From NCBI GenBank assembly GCA_964423705.1, contig CAYRGA010000025.1:1-20128 (forward strand): 20,128 nt of DNA, read 5' to 3'. Below are positions 7,065 to 13,816 of the stretch, in pieces. The notes below the pieces were generated by a model. That model was not told the DNA's origin. It saw only the letters and a list, made by a program, of their open reading frames with translations, and did no database searches. Position 1 is the first letter of the stretch. Every line of letters starts with the position of its first letter. A program made the position numbers and the translations under genes. Source of the DNA: CAKSIN01 sp964423705 (GTDB lineage: Bacteria; Bacillota; Clostridia; UMGS1810).

Positions 7065-8012
7065 TCAATAGAAGGTAGCCACTTCCTGCTCCGGAACCTC
7101 GGATTTTTCTATTTCTTTGACAGTGAGAATAGGTCCTTTTGAGCGGTAAAGCTTGTGATATTGATATGAAAAATCGGCTGTTACAATAACCCAATCGCGG
7201 TTATTGAGTTTCACTCCGTCCGGAAGTATCGTGACTATACCTTTATATGAGATGTCCTCAACGCAACAGGTCATAACGTGTCTGCCGCAAACCACTATGT
7301 TTGGCGGCAATTTCTCGTTTACGGCAACAATAGCCTTGAATTTCACGGTTTTCCCGACGTATTTTTTCATATCCTCAGCCATATCCCTAAACCATATGGC
7401 ATAATCACGGTCGGCTATTTCTACAATCGGTGCATCAATATCAAAGGGCAGCGGGTCTTCACGGTCGTCATACTCCATCGTACCGTCGGCATTTTCGTAG
7501 GATATGGCGCAACGGCGATTGATACCACGTATGATTTTATGAAATTCATCTCTGTCCGTTGATTCGTCGGAACGATTAAAGATAATCATTTCAGTATTTG
7601 TGAGTTTGTCTACTGTCAGACTTCTCATGTTCGCATTATATGTCAAAAATGTTTTCGCATCCGCAAACATTATCTCTTGGTATACAAACCATTTATCGGG
7701 AAGATTGTTATAAAAACTGTCCAAGCTCCACATGCCGTTGTATTCGGCAATGACTCTCTCGATTTTGTTCTTCTTTTGCAGACTGTACAAATAGTCTGCC
7801 TTTAAATCCTCCTCATTGTCTATAAGCTCAACAAACACATTACTTCCGGAAAATCTTTCGGGAACAAATTCTTCAATGCCTTCCTCGCACAGAAGAACCA
7901 AGGTTCTCTCACCGTCATTGAAGCGACTGTCCTCCAACGTTTCCTGTATGCTCTTTGTCTTGCCGGCTTCCAAAAATCCCGTAAACAAATAAACCGGTAT
8001 TTGCTGATTCAT
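7065..8012 (-). CDS. G3E (COG0523-type) GTPase fused to a YcgQ/TIGR03943 C-terminal-like domain
   Basis: This 315-residue protein has two parts. The N-terminal part is a CobW-like P-loop GTPase: GFLEAGKT at 12-19, a degenerate Walker B region (IERVIAEYNGMW) and NRSD in place of NKxD. The CxCC metal motif of normal COG0523 proteins is absent. The C-terminal part (about 215-315) carries VVCGRHVMTCCVED, then DWVIVTADF, and ends EVPEQEVATFY. This closely resembles the C-terminal domain of YcgQ/TIGR03943 proteins (MTCC.AD...PxxPYVY). In B. subtilis ycgQ is linked to zinc limitation. There is no signal peptide, so the protein is cytoplasmic. It lies 70 nt after the other GTPase gene, likely in one operon. 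GAAGGA precedes the ATG. A role in metal delivery or sensing is inference. Confidence 0.75.
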   Translation of the reverse strand: MNQQIPVYLFTGFLEAGKTKSIQETLEDSRFNDGERTLVLLCEEGIEEFVPERFSGSNVFVELIDNEEDLKADYLYSLQKKNKIERVIAEYNGMWSLDSFYNNLPDKWFVYQEIMFADAKTFLTYNANMRSLTVDKLTNTEMIIFNRSDESTDRDEFHKIIRGINRRCAISYENADGTMEYDDREDPLPFDIDAPIVEIADRDYAIWFRDMAEDMKKYVGKTVKFKAIVAVNEKLPPNIVVCGRHVMTCCVEDISYKGIVTILPDGVKLNNRDWVIVTADFSYQYHKLYRSKGPILTVKEIEKSEVPEQEVATFY

Positions 8013-8082
8013 ATATTTTCCTTCTTTCTGTTATGCCCCGCGGATATCTACCGTTAAGGACACGTTTTACGCTGATATCGTA

Positions 8083-9174
8083 TTATACATTAAAGAGCTC
8101 GCCGAGAGCCGCTTCATTAATGCCGGAGCCTATAACACAAAGCCTTCCGATTACCGCGCTGACACCCATACGTACGTCGGGTTCGCCCGGAACATAATCA
8201 AAGTGTATAAATCCGCCGTCGGCACATTCAACAATTCCCTTCGCACGAAGTACCGTACCATATTTTTCGGAATCTGCCAAAGCGTTGAGTGCTTCGATTA
8301 TTTCGCCGACCGTAAATTTCTTGGTCGTTTCCTTACCCCAGCTTGTGAAAACATCATCGGCATGGTGATGTTCATGATGATGGTCATGTCCGCAGCAGTC
8401 GTGGTCATGGTGATGCTCATGTTCGTGGTGGTCGTGTTCATGTTCGTGGTGGTCGTGTTCGTGTTCGTGATGCTCATGTTCATGGTGATGGTGATCATGA
8501 TCATGATCATGCTCATGATGATGTCCGCATACCGGGCAGGGCTCCTCTGCCATAAGCTTTTCAAGCTCATTATTTAATGTATCTTTTCTTTCCATGGCTT
8601 CCAAAATCTGCTCACCGGTCAAATCCTCCCACGGAGTTGTAACTATAACAGCATTGTGATTGTGCTCACGCAGCAGCTCAACGCAATTTTTTATCTTTTC
8701 TTCCGAAGACTTTGAAGTATGGCTCAGAATTATCGCCGCCGCATGCTCAATCTGGTCGTTAAAAAATTCACCGAAATTTTTCATGTACATCTTGCATTTA
8801 TTTACATCGGCTACAGTCGTAAAGGAGTTAAGAACTACCTCATTTGAGTCAATTCCGCGCACGGCACGTATAACATCGCTGAGCTTTCCGACACCGGAGG
8901 GCTCAATCAAAATTCTGTCCGGATGAAATTTTTCAAGCACTTCACTCAAAGCTTTTCCGAAATCACCCACCAGAGAGCAGCAAATACAGCCGGAATTCAT
9001 TTCGGTTATTTCTATACCGGCATCCTGCATAAATCCGCCGTCAATTCCAATTTCTCCAAATTCGTTTTCAATCAAAACAAGCTTCTCGCCGCCAAAAGCC
9101 TCTTTTATCAGCTTTTTAATCAACGTTGTTTTTCCGGCACCCAAAAATCCCGAAAAAATATCAATCTTTGTCAT
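8083..9174 (-). CDS. COG0523/CobW family GTPase with His-rich metal-binding segment
   Basis: This 363-residue G3E GTPase has P-loop GFLGAGKTT (9-17), ENEFGE (37-42), the metal-binding CxCC motif as GCICC (C64, C66, C67), Walker B region ending in IEPSG (91-95), and a CobW C-terminal domain (about 285-363). Between the two domains, CPVCGHH (214-220) opens a stretch to residue 272 in which about 33 of 54 residues are His, mixed with Asp and Glu, plus a CCG. Such proteins are metallochaperones or zinc-transfer GTPases (ZNG1/ZagA type); zinc is the most likely metal. The usual NKxD base-recognition motif appears as LSHTSK (151-156), which lacks both N and D. The gene has its own good promoter and is followed by the related fused GTPase. 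Confidence 0.87.
   Translation of the reverse strand: MTKIDIFSGFLGAGKTTLIKKLIKEAFGGEKLVLIENEFGEIGIDGGFMQDAGIEITEMNSGCICCSLVGDFGKALSEVLEKFHPDRILIEPSGVGKLSDVIRAVRGIDSNEVVLNSFTTVADVNKCKMYMKNFGEFFNDQIEHAAAIILSHTSKSSEEKIKNCVELLREHNHNAVIVTTPWEDLTGEQILEAMERKDTLNNELEKLMAEEPCPVCGHHHEHDHDHDHHHHEHEHHEHEHDHHEHEHDHHEHEHHHDHDCCGHDHHHEHHHADDVFTSWGKETTKKFTVGEIIEALNALADSEKYGTVLRAKGIVECADGGFIHFDYVPGEPDVRMGVSAVIGRLCVIGSGINEAALGELFNV
8349..8524. repeat. Low-complexity His-codon repeat inside the GTPase gene
   Basis: This is a tract of CAT/GTG-type triplets on the plus strand that encodes the His/Asp/Glu segment on the minus strand. It contains a perfect 21-nt tandem duplication, 8419-8439 and 8440-8460, so replication slippage probably shapes its length. 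It preserves frame in multiples of three. Confidence 0.8.
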
Positions 9175-9207
9175 AAAATCACCTTCAATTATTATTTGCT
9201 TAATGTT

Positions 9208-9236
9208 ATTATACTACAATTAAAAATCATTTTCAA
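9208..9236 (-). promoter_or_regulatory. Sigma-A promoter of the GTPase pair
   Basis: On the minus strand TTGAAA (9236-9231), a 17-nt spacer, then TATAAT (9213-9208). The start would be near 9201, leaving a leader of about 27 nt. A GGTG site precedes the ATG at 9174. Confidence 0.75.
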
Positions 9237-9272
9237 GTAACATTGATTACATTGTCATATCATTTTCGGCAG

Positions 9273-9291
9273 AAAAATCGTACCGATATTT
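9273..9291. promoter_or_regulatory. Palindrome upstream of the GTPase promoter, possible operator
   Basis: A 19-bp inverted repeat with arms AAA-ATCG and CGAT-TTT around TAC lies 37 nt upstream of the -35. Its left half (AAATCGTA) resembles half of the B. subtilis Zur box, but the right half and the spacing do not fit that box. Confidence 0.25.
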
Positions 9292-9315
9292 ACCGCGGAA
9301 AAATTTTACAACATC

Positions 9316-9348
9316 AAAAAAGGGGAGATGCTTTTACATTTCCCCTTT
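9316..9348 (-). terminator. Rho-independent terminator of the glycosidase operon
   Basis: On the minus strand AAAGGGGA (9348-9341) pairs perfectly with TCCCCTTT (9326-9319), with a few more pairs inside (ATG/CAT), followed by a run of six T. It starts 12 nt after the stop codon of the GH31 gene. Confidence 0.9.
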
Positions 9349-9359
9349 AACAAGCTATA

Positions 9360-10880
9360 TTATTTGCATTTTTTAAAGTAAAGCAATTTTTCGAGCGGAG
9401 CATCAAATTCCAAGGTTTCATTACCGTTTGAAACAGCATTTCCGTTTTCATCACACCATGTACCCGACGGAAATTTAACACTTCTGCGCGATAAACCTTT
9501 TTTAACGACGGGTGCTACCAGGTAATCACTGCCGAGCATAAACTGGTCTGTCGTATGACAAAAGCCTTCATTCGGAAATTCGTATTCCATGCTTCTGAAT
9601 ATAGGTTCTCCCGTTTCGGCACTTTTTTTCGCAAGAGAGTATATATATCCGCCGAATTTTTTATGAAGAAGTATAGCTTCCTTCACCAGCTCATAGCTTC
9701 TCGGTGAAAGCACTCTCCACGGCGCAAGCGATACCTGCATCATCGGCATAAGCGCATTTGTCTGCGCCCAGCGAATAAAAAGCTCTTCGTCTATTCCGTC
9801 AATCGTTCCGTACATTCCGCCGCCCACCATATCCGGACAGCTGTATGCATAGCCTAGCAAAGACTGTACGGTTGTATTCGGGATAAGTGTATTGATTCCT
9901 CTGTCCTCCCATGAATGGTTTTTATCGTGAAGCCTTGCCACCAGCGGACGTCCGCCGCTGTTATGAGCAGCTCTGTACTCGTTGAACTCATATTTTTCGC
10001 CCATCATATTAAATGCTGTGGTTTGATTGCGTGCCGGCATGGGGCTGTATATCACATCATCATCTCTGTATATCGATGCATCTCCGGCATCAAATTTATA
10101 TCCGTCAATTCCGTATCGCTCCATGAGATTGTCAAGCTGTGCATGCATCCATTCCACCGCTTCCGGATTCGTAAAATCTATCATAGGACTGAAACCGCTC
10201 CACCAACATCTTATCGCAACCTCACCCTCCGAATCCTTAACAAAATATCCCTTTGCGCGAAGCTCCTTAAAACGCTTTCCCGCTCCGGATACTATGGGCG
10301 ATGTCCAAAGCATCACCTTAAAGCCCAGCTTATGAAGCTCGTACACCAGATATGCAGGGTCCGGAATTTTTCCCTTATGAAATTCAAAAACTCCGTAATC
10401 CTCCTGCCATCCTCCATCTATCATAAGCACACCGGCGGGCAAGCCGTTTGCGAGAATTTCTTTTGCATAATTCAATATATTTTCCGTCGTCTGCTCCGTA
10501 CCCAGCTCCATCCAGGTATTGTACTGAGGAGAGGTGAAAAACAGTTCATTCGGCAAAGTGCCGCTGAACGGAAAATGCTTCTTCATCACAGCCGTATACG
10601 CTCCCTTCAGAGTTTCATACCCGTCCTTTATTTCAAAAGGACTGTTTTTATCATCCGTGAGAATAATTTCGCCGTCCTTAAACTCTGCCGTAAAGGGCTT
10701 GTCATTCCATATATATCTCCCCTTGGAAGACAAAAGCATGCTTGCGGATTGGTCATTTTCCGAGCTCCTCGCTCTTATATCGACTACGATATCGCTGTTT
10801 TCATCATATGGCATATCGCATCCGTCCGGTACCTTCCCGCCCCACCAGCACTCATCCTTCAACATTTTAATTTTATTCAT
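9360..10880 (-). CDS. Glycoside hydrolase family 31 enzyme
   Basis: The protein has 506 residues. A short beta-sandwich N-terminal domain (1-110) precedes a TIM barrel with GH31 landmarks: NTWMELG (121-127), VLMIDGGWQEDYG (151-163), GFKVMLWTSP (186-195), and GIDGYKFDAGD (257-267), whose D264 matches the family's nucleophile. RLHDKNHSWEDRG follows; D326 in it is a candidate acid/base. PDMVGGG and MPMMQVSLAPW come next, then a C-terminal beta domain. KFDAG rather than WMD points to the MYORG/alpha-galactosidase-like branch of GH31, so the substrate is probably an alpha-linked hexoside, but I cannot name it. No signal peptide: it acts in the cytoplasm. AGGAGG lies 11 nt before the ATG, 22 nt after the GH42-like gene's stop. 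Confidence 0.87.
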   Translation of the reverse strand: MNKIKMLKDECWWGGKVPDGCDMPYDENSDIVVDIRARSSENDQSASMLLSSKGRYIWNDKPFTAEFKDGEIILTDDKNSPFEIKDGYETLKGAYTAVMKKHFPFSGTLPNELFFTSPQYNTWMELGTEQTTENILNYAKEILANGLPAGVLMIDGGWQEDYGVFEFHKGKIPDPAYLVYELHKLGFKVMLWTSPIVSGAGKRFKELRAKGYFVKDSEGEVAIRCWWSGFSPMIDFTNPEAVEWMHAQLDNLMERYGIDGYKFDAGDASIYRDDDVIYSPMPARNQTTAFNMMGEKYEFNEYRAAHNSGGRPLVARLHDKNHSWEDRGINTLIPNTTVQSLLGYAYSCPDMVGGGMYGTIDGIDEELFIRWAQTNALMPMMQVSLAPWRVLSPRSYELVKEAILLHKKFGGYIYSLAKKSAETGEPIFRSMEYEFPNEGFCHTTDQFMLGSDYLVAPVVKKGLSRRSVKFPSGTWCDENGNAVSNGNETLEFDAPLEKLLYFKKCK

Positions 10881-10902
10881 AATGTATCATTCCTCCTAAA
10901 AA

Positions 10903-12789
10903 TCATTTTACAAACAGAAACGCTCCGTCACGCAACTCCGGAAGCATGATGCGGTTATTTTTAACCTCTGCTGCCGCTTCGTTTTCAAGTTCAGGCGTTA
11001 TATAAGTAACCTCACTTACATCAAAATTAAATTCTAATTCATGCGCAGGTATGCTTTTTTCGTCGGGACGATTTGAAACAAGAACGATTATTTTTCGCTT
11101 TTCACCCTCCAGAATATGAGCAAACAAATTTTTATACCCTGTTTCAACCATAGGCTTAACACCTATATTTTCAAGCAAATCAGCCATTTCGTATCCGCCG
11201 CGAAATTCTTCGGTCGAACGGTTCTTTGGAGGGTTTGATATATCCCACCAGCCTCCGACGGATATTGCATCGAAGGTCGCCTTCTGCTCACCGAAGAACA
11301 CTTCATTTCCCTTTTTCGCAGAAAAGCTTTTTATTTGCCGCAGCTCTTTCTCGCTTAAACCCTCAAGTGACGGCACAAACAGTATTTTTACTCCGAGTAA
11401 ATTTTCTTCCAAATCACAGCTTCTGACAAAATCGGGAGCAAAGCCGCTCTTTTTCAGTTCCTTAAATGTCGAAAGAATCAGGTACATCCACATGTTTTTC
11501 CCACCAACAGCCGGGTCGGACAGAGCATCGTAATACATATAAGCTCTGTCGGAATGAAGAATGGCGATTTTACATCTTTTCTTTTCGGCGGTCACAAGCT
11601 CGGTCGAATACTTATTTATAAGCGAAAGCAATTTTTTATCCTTTTCAAATGTTTCGGTCGGTGTGCCGTCATAATGCAAAAATCCGCAGTTGTCGGGCAG
11701 GGGAGAATTAGGGTCGGGATAATCACCGCGCCACTCATAATAGCAAATTCCCTTGTGCCCTGCACCAATTACCTCATAAGTTTCGCGGTAAAATTTACTT
11801 GAAGGCATTTTTGTCCTTTTATCAAGCTCAGCTGTCCAAGCATGTTTCTTTGAAATTGCCGCTGCACTTTCCGCCAGCGCAATTGTGTACGCTGCCGAGT
11901 AATAATCCGCACCGTCGAAGCAAGTATAGGTAGTTATCGCTGTCGTTGTCAGATTTGCGGCATCATCGAAGTATGTTATACCGGCGTTTGCACATATGTC
12001 GGAGCATGCCATTGTGGTATAACAGGTATATGTATCCTTACCGTTCGATGCTTCCAAAGCTGCCTTCGCAGTATTGTCCAGAAAGCGGCACATCGAAAGC
12101 ACAGAAAACATACGCCAGCTTATCCATTCTCCTATATCCTCTCTTTCTGTCGGACGTCTCCGCGGAATTTCGTACTTTTCCGCTTCGGATTCGGTAATTA
12201 TGCCCTCTTCGACAAGCCACCTTTTATATGCTTCTATCGCATCGGGATGATAATCAAACACGCCGTTAAATGGATAATGAGGTTCGTTGTATATCTGATA
12301 CGACACGACCGACGAATACTTATCAAAATGGCTCGCCAGTGCCTTTGTCGCGGCGATATTATCGGCATTAAAGCCTTTGTGATGCAGACTGGACTGCATA
12401 AATACATTCCAGTCCTTTTTCATTGCTTCACCTTTATGATTTATAAATTCATAATTTTCATTTTCGGAAAGATTCACAAAATAGCCGTTAAGGCGTATGC
12501 TTGCCGCCAGACCCACGGTAGCCGCTTCCTCCGCCATCAAATCCGTAAATTCGGATTTAGTGTTTATAACACCATTTTTATTCTTTATTTCAGCCAAAGC
12601 GGCTGTTCTGAAAAAATTCAAACCCGATTCCTTCATTTTGCGAAGATCTTTTTTCATCTCTCCGACTCGGTCACCGCTTTCCGGAACCTGATACTTTGAC
12701 GACAAAAATGAGGGATAATAAGATGCCCCGAGCGCAAAAACGGGAATCCCGTCACGGTATAAAATTCCTCTTCCTATCCTATATTTCAT
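10903..12789 (-). CDS. GH42-like glycoside hydrolase (beta-galactosidase type)
   Basis: The protein has 628 residues and is a clan GH-A enzyme. The start (GIPVFALGASYYPS) is typical of GH42. The catalytic acid/base is E169 in YQIYNEPHYPF, and the probable nucleophile is E321 in HAWTAELD. A segment like the GH42 WL..Y signature occurs at about 186-196 (EAYKRWLVEEG). After the barrel, KIAILHSDRAYMYYD and ILFVPSLEGLSEKELRQIK form the flavodoxin-like middle domain seen in GH42, and a small beta domain ends the protein. There is no signal peptide. It leads a two-gene operon with a GH31 enzyme and no transporter, so the substrate must enter by a system encoded elsewhere. GGGGAG precedes the ATG. 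The exact specificity (galactoside, arabinopyranoside or other) cannot be read from the sequence. Confidence 0.78.
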   Translation of the reverse strand: MKYRIGRGILYRDGIPVFALGASYYPSFLSSKYQVPESGDRVGEMKKDLRKMKESGLNFFRTAALAEIKNKNGVINTKSEFTDLMAEEAATVGLAASIRLNGYFVNLSENENYEFINHKGEAMKKDWNVFMQSSLHHKGFNADNIAATKALASHFDKYSSVVSYQIYNEPHYPFNGVFDYHPDAIEAYKRWLVEEGIITESEAEKYEIPRRRPTEREDIGEWISWRMFSVLSMCRFLDNTAKAALEASNGKDTYTCYTTMACSDICANAGITYFDDAANLTTTAITTYTCFDGADYYSAAYTIALAESAAAISKKHAWTAELDKRTKMPSSKFYRETYEVIGAGHKGICYYEWRGDYPDPNSPLPDNCGFLHYDGTPTETFEKDKKLLSLINKYSTELVTAEKKRCKIAILHSDRAYMYYDALSDPAVGGKNMWMYLILSTFKELKKSGFAPDFVRSCDLEENLLGVKILFVPSLEGLSEKELRQIKSFSAKKGNEVFFGEQKATFDAISVGGWWDISNPPKNRSTEEFRGGYEMADLLENIGVKPMVETGYKNLFAHILEGEKRKIIVLVSNRPDEKSIPAHELEFNFDVSEVTYITPELENEAAAEVKNNRIMLPELRDGAFLFVK

Positions 12790-12815
12790 GTAATCTCCCC
12801 TTGATATTTTTTGAA

Positions 12816-12844
12816 ATTATATCATCTTTTTTTGGTTAATTCAA
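12816..12844 (-). promoter_or_regulatory. Promoter of the glycosidase operon
   Basis: On the minus strand TTGAAT (12844-12839), a 17-nt spacer, and TATAAT (12821-12816). TG one base upstream of the -10 makes an extended -10 that may make up for the weaker -35. The leader is about 20 nt. Confidence 0.7.
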
Positions 12845-12905
12845 TGAATTGATATTAATTGACGATAAATTTAAACTTTATGAGAAAATTTTACACCCGC
12901 AGCTT

Positions 12906-12926
12906 TGTAAACTTCGGAAATTTACA
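12906..12926. promoter_or_regulatory. 21-bp palindrome between divergent promoters, candidate operator
   Basis: The left arm TGTAAACTTC and right arm GAAATTTACA around a central G are complementary at 9 of 10 positions. A further half-site TTTACA lies at 12890-12895. The palindrome is 62 bp from the glycosidase -35 and 23 bp from the SLH-gene -35. Its regulator is unknown; no regulator gene is adjacent. Confidence 0.4.
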
Positions 12927-12949
12927 CATTTTCTCCAAGGCGTTGCCGA

Positions 12950-12978
12950 TTGACATAAATCGCACATTGTAGTATAAT
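12950..12978 (+). promoter_or_regulatory. Sigma-A promoter of the SLH-trpS-tagO operon
   Basis: TTGACA (12950-12955), a 17-nt spacer and TATAAT (12973-12978), a full match to consensus. The start near 12985 leaves a 5' leader of about 139 nt. Confidence 0.85.
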
Positions 12979-12984
12979 GTTCAA

Positions 12985-13103
12985 TAATGGGCAGTGCTCT
13001 GCCATTAAGCATTTTGTCAACGGCTTGAAACCGAGGCAAAGGGCAGATTGTTTTTGATTACAGCGTTTTTTCGCCTGAATAACATCAAAGTAGATAAATC
13101 TAC
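12985..13103 (+). ncRNA. Structured 5' leader before the SLH gene (unclassified)
   Basis: The leader has three hairpins. (1) At the very 5' end TAATGG-CAG pairs with CTG-CCATTA (12985-13007, one bulged G, loop TGCT). (2) 13013-13040: TTTGTC/GGCAAA enclosing CGG/CCG. (3) 13090-13103: GTAGA-TAAA-TCTAC, ending 9 nt before the GGAGG of the SLH gene. CTGCC in hairpin 1 can also pair with a second GGCAG at 13042-13046, so two exclusive folds are possible. I do not recognise a known riboswitch class and see no clear terminator stem. Confidence 0.45.
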
Positions 13104-13123
13104 CTGTTTGAAGGAGGCATTAA

Positions 13124-13792
13124 ATGAAAAAATACATTTGTTTAGCATTGACAATGCTTGTAATTTCAAAAAATATATATTGCTGTGCCGAAACGGCTGA
13201 GGCGGTTTTTGATACATATTTGACTTCAAGCATCGGATTTTCCGATATGGAAGGCTACGAATGGGCGGCAGAAGCCGCAGAAGAACTAAACAAAGCGGGT
13301 ATTATTTCCGGTGCGGGAAATAATAAATTTATGCCCGAAAAAAGTGTAACGCGCAAGGAATTTATAAAAATGATATGCGGTGCCTGCGGGATTGTGAAAA
13401 CAGATGCCGATTCCTCATACATCGATGTTCCGTCGGATGACTGGGGATATGTCTATGTATCCTCGGCAAAGGAAGCCGGTTTACTCGATATATACAGTTC
13501 CGAATCACTTGACAGTGATTCTCTCATAACAAGAGAGGACATGGCGTATCTGGCGTTTAAAGCATTAAACCGTATTGGTATCGACTTTTCGGATGAGATA
13601 GCACCGTCCTTTTCCGACGACGGTGAAATTTCGGATTATGCGCATCAAGCTGTATACTCTTTAAAGAACGAAGGCATCATAAGCGGCAGAGAAGACGGCA
13701 GGTTTGACCCGAAGGGGACAGCTCTGCGTGCGGAAGCGGCAAAAATAATATACGGTGTTTACAAAATAGCAATATCAAATTACATACAATAA
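13124..13792 (+). CDS. SLH-domain surface protein (three SLH repeats only)
   Basis: This is a 222-residue secreted protein. The N-terminal signal peptide (KKYICLALTMLVI) may be cut after about residue 27. Three S-layer homology repeats fill the rest: about 39-90 (GFSDMEGYEWAAE...VTRKEF), 99-150 (YIDVPSDDWGYVYV...ITREDM) and 162-213 (FSDDGEISDYAHQAV...LRAEAA). The variable position of the TRAE motif reads RKE, RED and RAE. SLH trimers usually bind pyruvylated secondary wall polymers, so the protein should sit on the cell wall. It has no further domain, which is unusual; SLH sets normally anchor an enzyme or S-layer domain. GGAGG lies 6 nt before the ATG. It heads a plus-strand operon that also contains a TagO-like enzyme. 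Confidence 0.9.
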   Translation: MKKYICLALTMLVISKNIYCCAETAEAVFDTYLTSSIGFSDMEGYEWAAEAAEELNKAGIISGAGNNKFMPEKSVTRKEFIKMICGACGIVKTDADSSYIDVPSDDWGYVYVSSAKEAGLLDIYSSESLDSDSLITREDMAYLAFKALNRIGIDFSDEIAPSFSDDGEISDYAHQAVYSLKNEGIISGREDGRFDPKGTALRAEAAKIIYGVYKIAISNYIQ

Positions 13793-13816
13793 TTTTAACA
13801 CGAGAGGAGTTTAAAA

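Noticed and set aside
8349..8524. The regular triplet pattern looked at first like a CRISPR-type or tandem repeat array.
   Set aside because: There are no spacers; it is coding sequence for a His/Asp/Glu segment in frame with a GTPase.
8203..8577. Open frames opposite and alongside the His-rich GTPase region, rich in Met and Val.
   Set aside because: They are other-frame readings of the CAT/GTG low-complexity tract and lack ribosome sites and family features.
9240..9260. TGTAAT and TGTTAC half-sites considered as a second WalR box before the GTPase pair.
   Set aside because: They are 3 nt apart rather than 5, which breaks the spacing needed by WalR.
9915..10949. A long plus-strand open frame of 344 codons opposite the GH31 gene.
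   Set aside because: The minus strand encodes an intact GH31 enzyme with catalytic motifs; the opposite frame has no recognisable domain and runs across the GH31/GH42 junction.
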